Of a stretch of 64,000 nucleotides of DNA, positions 7,803-16,864 are shown one piece after another. Numbering within the stretch: the first letter of the stretch is position 1; every line of letters begins with the position of its first letter. The notes under the pieces were generated by a model. That model worked only from the letters and a program-made list of their open reading frames with translations, ran no database searches and was not told the origin of the DNA. The stretch is from Siphonobacter sp. BAB-5405 (lineage in GTDB: Bacteria; Bacteroidota; Bacteroidia; Cytophagales; Spirosomataceae): positions 62,001 through 126,000 of the forward strand of contig NZ_NJAG01000005.1 of NCBI RefSeq assembly GCF_002872335.1, read 5' to 3'. The translations under genes and the position numbers were made by a program.

Positions 7803-9581
7803 TTAGTTTCCACGTTCCATTTGCTCTTTCAGAGCAGCCAGAGCGTCGAGATCACCCAGAGTTGATTTTTCAGCAGAAGCAGAAGAGTTCGTTTTCTCTA
7901 CCGCTTTTTGCGTTTTCTTCTTCTCTTCGGCTTTCACTTCATCCTTCACGTCGCCCCATACTTTCGTGTGAGAAACAACGATACGACGTTCTTCTTTATG
8001 GAATTCAATCACTTTGAAGTCGATAGACTCACCTACTTCAGCGTTCGAACCATCTTCTTTCGCCAGTTGCTTGATCGGAGCCTGTCCTTCGATACCGTAG
8101 GGCAGCTCAATCTGAGCAAACTTGTCAGACTTGGCAATGATCGTTCCTTTGTGTACGGATCCGATGGTGAAGACGTTCTCGAACGTATCCCAGGGGTTTT
8201 CTTCGAGTTGTTTGTGGCCCAGAGACAGACGACGGTTTTCAGCGTCGAGTTCCAGAACGACTACGTCCATTTTGTCACCCACTTTCGTGTACTCAGAAGG
8301 ATGCTTGATCTTGCGAGTCCAGGACAGGTCAGATACGTGAACCAGACCATCGATTCCTTCTTCCATTTCGAGGAAGAGACCGAAATTCGTCAGGTTACGA
8401 ACCGTTCCTGAGTGTTTCGTACCCGGAGCGTACTTCGACAGCAGCTCAGGACGAGTCCAGGGATCAGGCGTCAGTTGCTTGATACCCAGAGACATTTTGC
8501 GTTCGCTACGATCGATCGTCAGTACAACGGCTTCGATTTCGTCACCCACTTTCAGGAAGTCCTGAGGGTTACGCAGGTGCTGAGACCATGACATTTCTGA
8601 CACGTGAATCAGACCTTCTACGCCCGGCTGAACTTCCAGGAACGCACCGTAATCGGCTACGTTCACGATTTTGCCTTTTACGCGGGCACCGGGTTCTACT
8701 TCGGCAGGAAGTGCTTCCCAAGGATGAGCCGTCAATTGCTTCATGCCGAGAGAGATACGCTTCTTGTCTTCGTCGAAATCCAGTACAACCACCTGAATGC
8801 GTTGGTCCAGTTTGAGGACTTCGCTTGGGTGGTTGATGCGACCCCAGGAGATATCGGTAATGTGCAGCAGACCATCCACACCACCCAGATCGATGAATAC
8901 ACCGAAGTTGGTCATGTTTTTGATCACGCCTTCGAGTACCTGACCTTTTTCCAGGTTCGTCAGGATTTGCTGACGTTGCTGCTCGAGGTCTTTCTCGATG
9001 AGGACTTTGTGTGAAACGACTACGTTATCATTGGCGTAGTTGATTTTCACCACTTTCACTTCCATACGCTTGCCAACGAAAACGTCGAAGTCGCGGATGG
9101 GTTTTACGTCGATTTGAGAACCGGGCAAGAAGGCTTCGATGCCGTAGATATCTACGATCAAACCACCTTTCGTCCGACGCTTCACAAAACCATCGATCAC
9201 GAGGTCTTGATCCAGAGCCTTCTGAATATTATCCCAAGCCGTGATTACTTTCGCTTTTTTGCGGGAAAGAATCAGCTGACCATTGGGGTCTTCCTGATTT
9301 TCAATGTACACTTCCACTTCATCACCGGCTTTCAGCTCGGGCATGTCACGGAATTCCGTACGGGGAACCATCCCGTCGGACTTGAAACCGATGTTCAGAA
9401 TTACTTCACGATCCGTAATTCCAACCACGGTACCTTTTACTACTTCTTTTTCAGCTACCTGGCTCAGCGTACCTTCGTACAGAGCAGCCAGTTCATCACG
9501 CTGAGCTTTAGAGTAACCACTACCAAAGCCACGGTTGTCCGCGTGATCCCAATCAAAATCAGTTACTTGAGGTTGTGCCAT
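7803..9581 (-). CDS. rpsA: 30S ribosomal protein S1
   Basis: S1 brings mRNA to the small ribosomal subunit, a role likely to matter in a group with few Shine-Dalgarno sites. From MAQPQVTDFDWDHAD (start 9581) the protein has 592 residues. Six S1 (OB-fold) repeats follow in order: VVKGTVVGITDREVILNIG; a divergent second repeat (IDGFVKRRTKGGLIVDIYG); then EGVIKNMTNFGVFIDLGGVDGLLH, KGKIVNVADYGAFLEVQPG, SGTVRNLTNFGLFLEMEEG and a last weaker repeat. The C-terminal 35 residues are charged and Ala/Lys rich. A longer frame from 9674 is open, but a TACCTTTG promoter box at 9672-9679 overlaps that upstream ATG, so the shorter start is chosen. It has its own promoter and terminator. Confidence 0.97.
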   Translation of the reverse strand: MAQPQVTDFDWDHADNRGFGSGYSKAQRDELAALYEGTLSQVAEKEVVKGTVVGITDREVILNIGFKSDGMVPRTEFRDMPELKAGDEVEVYIENQEDPNGQLILSRKKAKVITAWDNIQKALDQDLVIDGFVKRRTKGGLIVDIYGIEAFLPGSQIDVKPIRDFDVFVGKRMEVKVVKINYANDNVVVSHKVLIEKDLEQQRQQILTNLEKGQVLEGVIKNMTNFGVFIDLGGVDGLLHITDISWGRINHPSEVLKLDQRIQVVVLDFDEDKKRISLGMKQLTAHPWEALPAEVEPGARVKGKIVNVADYGAFLEVQPGVEGLIHVSEMSWSQHLRNPQDFLKVGDEIEAVVLTIDRSERKMSLGIKQLTPDPWTRPELLSKYAPGTKHSGTVRNLTNFGLFLEMEEGIDGLVHVSDLSWTRKIKHPSEYTKVGDKMDVVVLELDAENRRLSLGHKQLEENPWDTFENVFTIGSVHKGTIIAKSDKFAQIELPYGIEGQAPIKQLAKEDGSNAEVGESIDFKVIEFHKEERRIVVSHTKVWGDVKDEVKAEEKKKTQKAVEKTNSSASAEKSTLGDLDALAALKEQMERGN

Positions 9582-9671
9582 AAGAGATTTTTGGCTCGCC
9601 CTGGATACATCAGCCGACCGGGCGAAGCTCCGGCTGAATTTTAGTGAATCCGCTTTTTTCAAAACGGAAGG

Positions 9672-9679
9672 CAAAGGTA
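9672..9679 (-). promoter_or_regulatory. -7 promoter box of rpsA
   Basis: TACCTTTG on the minus strand matches TAnnTTTG. The start of transcription should fall near 9665, leaving a leader of about 85 bases before the ATG at 9581. This decides the start, because the ATG at 9674 would lie upstream of the transcript. Confidence 0.55.
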
Positions 9680-9899
9680 GTTATTTTTCCTGATACTGAG
9701 CGAGTAATCTCCTAAAAAAATAGCTAGTCGTCCTTTTCGTTTTAAACGCCTCCGTATCGTCTTTCCTCGTCTCTCCTTTCCCTCTATTCTTCCCATCGGC
9801 AGGAAAGTACATGACAGCCCCTTTACTTACTTAAATAATATTTGTAATCAATAAAGTGCCATTCTGTTTCCTAACACATTACTTCTGCAGCATTATCTT

Positions 9900-12800
9900 A
9901 TGAAAAAATGGTTTACTCGACCACCCGTCTACCTTTGGGTGGTGTTTTTCCTGTTAACAGGAAACCTAGCTTTTGCACAGGGAATTACGGGCACGGTGAC
10001 TTCCAACGATGCCAAGCAGGGCATTCCCGGAGCCAGCGTCACCATCAAAGGCACGAACCTCGGTACGGTCACGAATGCGGACGGCCAGTATACCCTTCGC
10101 TTTGAAGGGAAAACGGGTACGCTGGTAGTCTCATCCATTGGCTACATTACCCAGGAACTGCCCATCAACGGACAAACCACGCTGAACGTTACGCTGCAAC
10201 CCGATACCAAGGCTCTCAATGAAGTCGTGGTGATTGGGTACGGTACAGCCCGGAAAACGGACGTTACCGGTGCCATCACTTCACTCAACGCCAGAAATCT
10301 GGACGAACGCCCCGTACTTCGCGTGGATCAGGCTCTGGTGGGCCAACTGGCGGGGGTACAGGTAAAACAAACCAGTGGAGCCCTGGGCAAGGGCCTCAGT
10401 GTACAGGTACGGGGCTCAGGTTCGATCACGGCGGGCAATGAACCGCTGTACGTCATCGATGGCTTTCCGCTAGCAACGGCCGCTCCCAATGGTTCCGGAA
10501 ACTTCGCGACGGGCAACCCGCTCGATAACATGAACCCCAACGACATTGAGTCGATTCAGGTACTGAAAGACGCGGCGGCGGCGGCTATTTACGGTTCGCG
10601 GGCGGCTAACGGCGTCGTATTGATTACCACCAAACGCGGGCAAAGCGGTAAAAGCACGATTACCGTTAACGCGTACGGCGGGTACATGGAACGCAGCCGT
10701 AAACTCGACATGCTGAATGGTCCGGAGTGGATTGACCGGGCAACCGAAATTATCAACGCCCAGTGGGTAGCTTCGGGCTCGGGCCGTACCGCTACGCAAA
10801 CCAATGCCGAACGCCGGACTATTTTAGGATTGGCCGAAGGTCAGGTCAATACGACGTACATGACCGACGACCGCTGGTCGCAACCCGGCTACCCAGGCCT
10901 ACAATTCATCGACTGGCAGGATGAGGCCTTCCGCAAAGGGGCGGTACAGAACTACCAGATCTCAGCCAGTGGCGGTACAGAAAACGTCAACTATTACGTT
11001 TCAGGAAACTACGTGAAACAGCAGGGCATGGTCATCAATACCGACTATACGGCCTATTCAGCCCGGGCGAATGTTGAAGTAAAGGCTAGTAAAAACCTGA
11101 AAATTGGCGTCAATCTGGCCCCTACGTTCTCGATCAACCATGATCCCGGCGTTGAAGGAAAAGATAACATTCTGCACCAGCTGCTGAGTTACTCTCCCGT
11201 GCAGGAAGCCAGTGCGGGTCTGTATCCCAACAGCGGCAGCATTGGCCAGTACCGCTGGAGTACTTCCGCCAATAGTCCCATTGCCAAGCTCGAACGGGTG
11301 ATCGGGGAAACCAAACGCTTCCGTACCCTGGGGTCTTTGTTCGGCGAGTACCAACTGGCGAAAGGCCTTTTCTGGAAAACCACGCTGAACCTGGACAATA
11401 CCGATAATACGGCGAAAGGCTACACGCCGTACTCCGTTGCCAGTTCGCTCGAAGCCCGGAACGCCCAGCAAACCATTCTGACCTCCGGTTCTTTCAACAC
11501 GTATCGGAAACGTACGTTTGTGAACGAAAACACGCTGTCGTACTCGAAAGTCTTCGCCGAGAAGCACGACCTCTCGCTGTTGGGCGGTATTTCGTACACG
11601 TCCGATAAAATCGAACTATCGAACATGAGTTCCAACGGTGGTTTCAGCAATAACGCCATCACGACGCTGAACGCCGCGAACGGAATTACGGGAAATACCA
11701 GCGAAGCCCGCAACGTGCTGATCTCTTTCTTCGGACGGGCCCAGTATAGCTACAGCGGCAAATACCTGTTTACGGCCAGTGTTCGGCAGGATGGCTCCTC
11801 CCGCTTCGGAGCGGACACTAAATGGGGCGTTTTCCCTTCCGCTTCCGTAGGCTGGCGGATTTCGGAAGAACCTTTCATGGAGTCCGTTACGGCCATCAAT
11901 GACTTGAAATTACGTGGTAGCTGGGGTACTTCCGGGAATTACAACATCGGTGACTACAGCACCTTACCGACGCTCGCTACCTACAACTACACGTTCAACG
12001 GAATAAACGCGATTGGTCAGGCTCCGAGCGGCATTGTCAACACGAACCTTTCCTGGGAAAAATCGCAGACCTTCGATGTAGGGGTTGACTTCTCCATCCT
12101 GCGTAACCGCGTTACGGCTTCCTTTGACGTGTACCGGAAGACCAATACGGCTTTGTTGCTCAACGTACCGACCCTCGGCGTGACGGGCTTTACGTCCTCG
12201 CTGGGGAACGCCGGAAGCGTACGCAACGCGGGCTGGGAGTTGCAGCTGAATACGAATAACCTGACGGGAGCCTTCAAATGGAATACCTCGCTCAATTTTA
12301 GTCACAACGCCAACAAAGTCATTTCGCTGGCGGGTGGGCAGAGCCAGATTCTCATTCCTTCGTCGTTTGATATTTCCCACTCCATTCTTCGCGTCGGTGA
12401 TCCGCTGTACAGTATTTACGTCGTTCGTCAGGTCGGCATTCTTAGCCAGCAGGACATCAATAACAAAGCGGCTTTGTACGGCTCGCAAACGGTGGGCGAT
12501 CCCAAATACTTCGATGCCAACGGCGACGGCGTGATTGATGCCAACGACCGCGTCATCGTGGGTCAACCGAATCCCAAGTATACCTGGGGAATCACCAACA
12601 ATTTCCGTTACAAAAACTTCGATTTGAGCGTATTGGTGCAGGGTCAGAATGGCGGTTCGATTTACTCGCTGCTGGGTCGGGCCCTGGGTCGTACCGGACA
12701 GGGCGTGGTGGATAATGCCCTGGGCTTCTACCGCGATCGCTGGCGTTCGCCCGAAGATCCGGGTGCTGGTCAGGTGGGTAAGGTATACTCAACGTTTGGC

Positions 12801-13085
12801 CGGATCAAAAACACCGACTGGCTGTATTCGTCAGATTACGTTCGCGTTCGGAACATCACGCTGGGGTACAACCTGAAATCCGTAGTTAAGGTACCTCAGA
12901 TTCAGGGAGCCCGCATTTACGTCACGGCCGAGAACTTCTTTGGCTGGGATAAATACAAAGGAGGCCTGAACCCCGAAGCCACCAACACGAACCTGAGCGG
13001 GGATAGCTCCTATCCCGAAGCCGGTGATTACGGTGGACTGCCCATTGCCCGCTCACTCATCTTTGGTGTGAACTTAACTTTCTGA
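9900..13085 (+). CDS. SusC-family TonB-dependent outer-membrane receptor
   Basis: 1061 residues. A signal peptide (about 1-26, ending LAFAQ) is followed by a carboxypeptidase-regulatory-like beta-sandwich (GITGTVTSNDAKQGIPGASV, to about 110), which is typical of SusC. Then comes a TonB box/plug region (LNEVVVIGYGTARKTDVTGA; VRGSGSITAGNEPLYVIDGFP; IESIQVLKDAAAAAIYGSRA; GVVLITTKRG) and a 22-strand-type barrel ending in a terminal aromatic (GVNLTF). SusC proteins form the TonB-powered pore that imports glycans or peptides captured by a SusD lid. The susD partner begins 12 bases downstream. No glycosidase or regulator is linked, so the substrate is unknown. Confidence 0.96.
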   Translation: MKKWFTRPPVYLWVVFFLLTGNLAFAQGITGTVTSNDAKQGIPGASVTIKGTNLGTVTNADGQYTLRFEGKTGTLVVSSIGYITQELPINGQTTLNVTLQPDTKALNEVVVIGYGTARKTDVTGAITSLNARNLDERPVLRVDQALVGQLAGVQVKQTSGALGKGLSVQVRGSGSITAGNEPLYVIDGFPLATAAPNGSGNFATGNPLDNMNPNDIESIQVLKDAAAAAIYGSRAANGVVLITTKRGQSGKSTITVNAYGGYMERSRKLDMLNGPEWIDRATEIINAQWVASGSGRTATQTNAERRTILGLAEGQVNTTYMTDDRWSQPGYPGLQFIDWQDEAFRKGAVQNYQISASGGTENVNYYVSGNYVKQQGMVINTDYTAYSARANVEVKASKNLKIGVNLAPTFSINHDPGVEGKDNILHQLLSYSPVQEASAGLYPNSGSIGQYRWSTSANSPIAKLERVIGETKRFRTLGSLFGEYQLAKGLFWKTTLNLDNTDNTAKGYTPYSVASSLEARNAQQTILTSGSFNTYRKRTFVNENTLSYSKVFAEKHDLSLLGGISYTSDKIELSNMSSNGGFSNNAITTLNAANGITGNTSEARNVLISFFGRAQYSYSGKYLFTASVRQDGSSRFGADTKWGVFPSASVGWRISEEPFMESVTAINDLKLRGSWGTSGNYNIGDYSTLPTLATYNYTFNGINAIGQAPSGIVNTNLSWEKSQTFDVGVDFSILRNRVTASFDVYRKTNTALLLNVPTLGVTGFTSSLGNAGSVRNAGWELQLNTNNLTGAFKWNTSLNFSHNANKVISLAGGQSQILIPSSFDISHSILRVGDPLYSIYVVRQVGILSQQDINNKAALYGSQTVGDPKYFDANGDGVIDANDRVIVGQPNPKYTWGITNNFRYKNFDLSVLVQGQNGGSIYSLLGRALGRTGQGVVDNALGFYRDRWRSPEDPGAGQVGKVYSTFGRIKNTDWLYSSDYVRVRNITLGYNLKSVVKVPQIQGARIYVTAENFFGWDKYKGGLNPEATNTNLSGDSSYPEAGDYGGLPIARSLIFGVNLTF

Positions 13086-13097
13086 TACTGGACTTCC

Positions 13098-14594
13098 ATG
13101 AAAAGACGATATTTACTAGTAACCGCGTTCCTGACAGCCCTGGTTACTTCCTGCACGGATGATTTATACCAAACGCCGATTTCTGCGGGTACCACCGAAA
13201 CCTTTTATACCCAGCAGGCTGATTTCATTCAGGGGGTTAATGCCGTATACAGCGATTTGCGGACTTACCCGGATCGGTTACTGAACCTTTCCGAAACGCG
13301 TTCGGACAATTTATACGCCGTTTCCGACGGGGGTGTACGCGACTGGGAAGGCATCAATAGTTTCCACAAAACGATTGCCAGTAACCCCTACGTTACGGAT
13401 GCCTGGAATGTCAACTTCAACGGCATTTACCGGGCCAACGTCGTGCTGGATCAACTCGTACAAAAAGGTTCGATCATCACCGATGCTACGCTGCGTACGC
13501 GGCTGGAGGCGGAAGCTAAGTTCCTGCGGGCTTTTATGTACTTCGATCTGGTTCGCTTATTCGGAAAAGTACCCGTCATCGATCACCCCGTTACGGCGGC
13601 AGAAGCCAAAACCATTCAGCGAAGCTCGGTTACGGATGTATATAATCTGATTTTATCGGACCTGCAATTTGCCGTAACGAACCTGCCCGAGACCTACGCT
13701 ACGGCCGACCGGGGACGAGCCACGAAGTTTGCGGCCAAAGCGATTCTGGCACTGGTGTACATGACCCGCTCGGCTCCGAACTACTCCATTGAAGGACCCG
13801 GTCTGGGATTGAACGAATGGAATCTGGCTCTGGCTCAACTCAATGATATTATTGCCAGTGGGAAGTACGCACTGGCGGCCAAATACAGCGACATCTTTTC
13901 GTACACCAATGAAAATAACCCGGAAGTGATTTTCGATATTCAATACGTCACGGGTCTGACGCCGGTTGTGGGCGGTACGTTTCCCTGGTTACTCGCTCCC
14001 GATACCTGGTTTCAATCGAACGGAAAACCTACGCAGGGCGGCCTGACGATTCGTCCCGTAGCGAATGATCTCATAAATCAGTATACGGCGAAAGATGTCC
14101 GGAAAGCCTTTACTATTCAGACGGGTTATACGTACAACGGCGTGACTGAAAATCGGTCGTTTTTCAAGAAATACATTGATCTGACGAAAGTACCCGTGAA
14201 CCGGGTCGATTGGCCCATCAACTTCATTGTCAGCCGCTATACAGACATTCTGATGCTGAAAGCCGAGTGTATACTCAAAGGAGCTACGGGCAGTCAGGCG
14301 GATGTGGATGCCATTGTCAATCAGGTACGTACGCGGGCGGGACTCGATCCCGTTTCGAACGTAACGCTGGCTCAACTCTATGACGAACGTCGCCTGGAAT
14401 TCGCCGCCGAAGGTACCCGCTGGCACGACCTCGTTCGCAGCGGACAAATTACCACCCTCATTCCAGCCTGGATAGCCAGGGAAGATGTACAGAAACAAAT
14501 GCAGGCGTTCGTGAAGGAATACATCATCTATCCCCTTCCACAGGCCGAGCTGGACGCCCAGCCGGGACTATATACGCAGAATTCGGGGTATTAA
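13098..14594 (+). CDS. SusD/RagB-family nutrient-binding lipoprotein
   Basis: 498 residues with a lipoprotein signal (MKRRYLLVTAFLTALVTSC, Cys19 followed by TDD), so probably surface-anchored. The N-terminal SusD-like domain has TPISAGTTETFYTQQADFIQGVNAVYSDLR. The TPR-like part has ARLEAEAKFLRAFMYFDLVRLFGKVPVI and ATKFAAKAILALVYM. The C-terminal RagB/SusD signature is LYDERRLEFAAEGTRWHDLVRSG, ending YPLPQAELDAQPGLYTQNSGY. It forms the hinged lid over the SusC pore encoded immediately upstream, with which it is co-transcribed. A strong terminator follows. The ligand is not predictable from sequence. Confidence 0.96.
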   Translation: MKRRYLLVTAFLTALVTSCTDDLYQTPISAGTTETFYTQQADFIQGVNAVYSDLRTYPDRLLNLSETRSDNLYAVSDGGVRDWEGINSFHKTIASNPYVTDAWNVNFNGIYRANVVLDQLVQKGSIITDATLRTRLEAEAKFLRAFMYFDLVRLFGKVPVIDHPVTAAEAKTIQRSSVTDVYNLILSDLQFAVTNLPETYATADRGRATKFAAKAILALVYMTRSAPNYSIEGPGLGLNEWNLALAQLNDIIASGKYALAAKYSDIFSYTNENNPEVIFDIQYVTGLTPVVGGTFPWLLAPDTWFQSNGKPTQGGLTIRPVANDLINQYTAKDVRKAFTIQTGYTYNGVTENRSFFKKYIDLTKVPVNRVDWPINFIVSRYTDILMLKAECILKGATGSQADVDAIVNQVRTRAGLDPVSNVTLAQLYDERRLEFAAEGTRWHDLVRSGQITTLIPAWIAREDVQKQMQAFVKEYIIYPLPQAELDAQPGLYTQNSGY

Positions 14595-14611
14595 GGATTA
14601 CGTTTAAAAGA

Positions 14612-14648
14612 GAAGCTCCGGCGGGTCCAGTCCTGCCGGAGCTTCTTT
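14612..14648 (+). terminator. Terminator of the susCD operon
   Basis: GAAGCTCCGGC at 14612-14622 pairs perfectly with GCCGGAGCTTC at 14635-14645, followed by TTTC. It may also stop the convergent gene that ends at 14653. Confidence 0.88.
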
Positions 14649-14652
14649 CAGT

Positions 14653-15063
14653 TTAAACCGTCCAGAATCGGATGTACTTCTGAAGCCAGCGGACGTACAT
14701 GACTCCGTACGTAAAACCCGCTATGGCCCATACAGGCAGGTTGTTGATAAAACTTAATGTTCCCCTACCAATCTGATGGAAAATCATTCCTGCCAAACTG
14801 AAACAGGCGATTCCCAAGACCACATACAGAAAAGGATTTTTGAGCTTTAAAGCATTGATCAGGGCATGAAAGATCGCGACTGAAACTATGTATACGAACA
14901 ATACGCCAAAGATCACCATAGCTATAAACCAGCCAAAGGCCTGACGTAACACGGATTCAATCCCTTCGCCTGTATTAGGCTCCGCTACCAGACCATACAC
15001 CAGAGCATGTACAAACAATGTAAGCAAAGCTGCCAGGAGTATTCTGAACAATAGCTTTCCCAT
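14653..15063 (-). CDS. Small four-helix membrane protein, unknown function
   Basis: From the ATG at 15063 the product is 136 residues with four clear hydrophobic segments (LLFRILLAALLTLFVHALVYGLV; FGWFIAMVIFGVLFVYIVSVAIF; PFLYVVLGIACFSLAGMIF; NLPVWAIAGFTYGVMYV) and a short basic end. I do not recognise a family. A longer open frame to 15282 runs through the terminator and coding region of the next gene and has no membrane-protein character, so it is rejected. The gene sits between the susCD terminator and the terminator of the lipoprotein gene on the same strand, so it is probably transcribed by itself. Confidence 0.7.
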   Translation of the reverse strand: MGKLLFRILLAALLTLFVHALVYGLVAEPNTGEGIESVLRQAFGWFIAMVIFGVLFVYIVSVAIFHALINALKLKNPFLYVVLGIACFSLAGMIFHQIGRGTLSFINNLPVWAIAGFTYGVMYVRWLQKYIRFWTV

Positions 15064-15090
15064 AGTACCGATTTTACGCTTTAAACGTAG

Positions 15091-15114
15091 AAAAACCGGA
15101 GGCAGCACCTCCGG
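15091..15114 (-). terminator. Terminator of the TonB receptor / lipoprotein operon
   Basis: CCGGAGG (15096-15102) and CCTCCGG (15108-15114) form a tight hairpin. On the minus strand it is extended by GCCGGAGG and followed by TTTTTC. It lies about 37 bases after the stop at 15152. Confidence 0.85.
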
Positions 15115-15151
15115 CTTTTCGAGCAACACCAATATGAAAAATCCGTAATGT

Positions 15152-16825
15152 CTATTTGTCGTAGTTCGTATTCTGCGGATTGAAGTTGGTCCAGTTAGCC
15201 GTCCAGTTCGTCGTTCCGAAGGCACCGATAAACGTTTCTTTCGTGAAGAAAGCATCGGAAGCTTTGTCCGTCCAAACCGCACCCGTCAGCAGCGGAGAAC
15301 CCGTTTTAGGAAGGAAGCTTGCGGTACCGTCCAGTTTCCAGTTATTGTCATTCAAAGCCAGCGTAGATACGTTCGCCGCAGCAATAATCTGGTTAGCGAA
15401 AGCCGTTGTGTTAAAGAACGTTTGAGCCTGGGCGTCCGTTAGGTTATTACCACCACGTACGGGCGTATTTACATTTGCCAGAATCACTTTACGAATCTGC
15501 ATGCTGGAGGGGTTACCAACCGTGTTGGGCAACGTCGTTACGTTATCCAGACGAAGACCTTCGGGAAAACCAACGAATAATGAGTTAAATACGCTCAGAG
15601 AGGTAGCACGACGCAGGTGCATCGCTGACTGATAGCCACCGTTTCCTTTAATGGTTGCGTTGGTAGGGGTACCGCTCGTTCCGAAGATACTTACGTTCGC
15701 AAACACAGGAGAGGTCATAGGTTCTGGCACCACCCCTGAGTTCGTACCGTCGCCACCCTGGTTGTCTGATTCAAAACCATTGGAGAAAGACTGATCGGCA
15801 TACTCGGGATCACGAAGAGCCAGAGCGTACTGTACTTTACCATTGTAACCGAAATCGGTATCAAAATCATCATCCCAAGTACGATAAGCCACCAGGTGTT
15901 TGGCGTTCACTGAACCACCAAACCATTCGAAGGCATCGTCACCGCTGTAGGAAACCTGTACGTAATCAACCGTCGTACCTGAACCTACCCCGTAAAACGT
16001 TAATCCGTTGATCTCCGAGTTAGTCGCAGCAGACAGAGCGACCCCAGCAAACTCAATACGAACATATTTTAGACTACCTGAATTGTCCGTAGCTACCAGA
16101 TTGGCACTGGGAGCCAAGTTGCCTTCAATACCCCCTTCAAAATCCTTTTGCGTAATCTGGTTGTGCGTACCATTACCCGCGATTACCACACCACCCCAGT
16201 CACCGTAGTTACGAGAACCGGCTGGCTTGGAAGACGTAAATACAATAGGCTGTGTTTCAGTACCTTCAGCCATGATTTTGGCTCCTTTGGTGATAATCAG
16301 GGTAGCGGCACGAGCATTAGGATCCAGTTCTTTTCCACCCCCTTTGATGATCGTACCAGGTTGAATGGTCAGCGTAACGCCACTGTTTACGTAAACGTAT
16401 CCTTTCAGCAGATACACGTTGCCAGCAGTCCAGGTTGTATTAGCCGTAATTCTTCCAGAAACTTCCACAACGGGCTTCGTAGACAGCGTGAAATTAGATG
16501 AACTCGTAGCCGTTTTATCGCCTACTTTCACCGTAATAGGCCCATCCTGAGCACCAGCGGGTACCGTTGTTGTGATGCTGGTAGTAGTAACCGTCTTAGG
16601 AGTAGACGTAACATTACCCGTAAACGTAACGGTAACGTTTGAAGCATTTGTACCAAATTCAGTACCTGAAATAGTAATATCCGTACCTACGGGAGCAGAG
16701 GCGGGATTCACTCCGGTAATACTTAAGGCAGGTGCTGGTGACTCGTCGTTTTTACAGTTTGTCAGCAGTACACCTGTGGTTAACAGGGACAGGACAGCAA
16801 TATTCACTCGTTTGAACAATTGCAT
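15152..16825 (-). CDS. IPT/TIG-domain lipoprotein with a right-handed beta-helix-like region
   Basis: 557 residues. The signal MQLFKRVNIAVLSLLTTGVLLTNC makes Cys24 the lipidation site. Residues about 33-115 read as one IPT/TIG immunoglobulin-like domain (ITGVNPASAPVGTDITISGTEFG). The remainder is Gly/Asn/Thr rich with WTAGNVYLLKGYVYVNSGVTL, IQPGTIIKGGG and GDWGGVVIAGNG, a pattern seen in a Bacteroidota family of beta-helix-like lipoproteins usually encoded next to a TonB receptor. The acidic blocks SYSGDDAFEWFGG and WDDDFDTDFGYNG might bind metal; that is inference. It starts 40 bases after the TonB receptor gene and is likely co-transcribed, perhaps as its surface partner. Confidence 0.8.
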   Translation of the reverse strand: MQLFKRVNIAVLSLLTTGVLLTNCKNDESPAPALSITGVNPASAPVGTDITISGTEFGTNASNVTVTFTGNVTSTPKTVTTTSITTTVPAGAQDGPITVKVGDKTATSSSNFTLSTKPVVEVSGRITANTTWTAGNVYLLKGYVYVNSGVTLTIQPGTIIKGGGKELDPNARAATLIITKGAKIMAEGTETQPIVFTSSKPAGSRNYGDWGGVVIAGNGTHNQITQKDFEGGIEGNLAPSANLVATDNSGSLKYVRIEFAGVALSAATNSEINGLTFYGVGSGTTVDYVQVSYSGDDAFEWFGGSVNAKHLVAYRTWDDDFDTDFGYNGKVQYALALRDPEYADQSFSNGFESDNQGGDGTNSGVVPEPMTSPVFANVSIFGTSGTPTNATIKGNGGYQSAMHLRRATSLSVFNSLFVGFPEGLRLDNVTTLPNTVGNPSSMQIRKVILANVNTPVRGGNNLTDAQAQTFFNTTAFANQIIAAANVSTLALNDNNWKLDGTASFLPKTGSPLLTGAVWTDKASDAFFTKETFIGAFGTTNWTANWTNFNPQNTNYDK

Positions 16826-16864
16826 AACTAATAAAGGTTTGAATTAATTGATCTTACTGTTTTA

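Noticed and set aside
9582-9674. N-terminal extension of ribosomal protein S1
   Set aside because: A promoter box overlaps the upstream ATG, and the extra 31 residues do not look like S1.
15064-15282. Extension of the four-helix membrane protein to 15282
   Set aside because: It crosses the neighbour's terminator and overlaps its coding 3' end in another frame.
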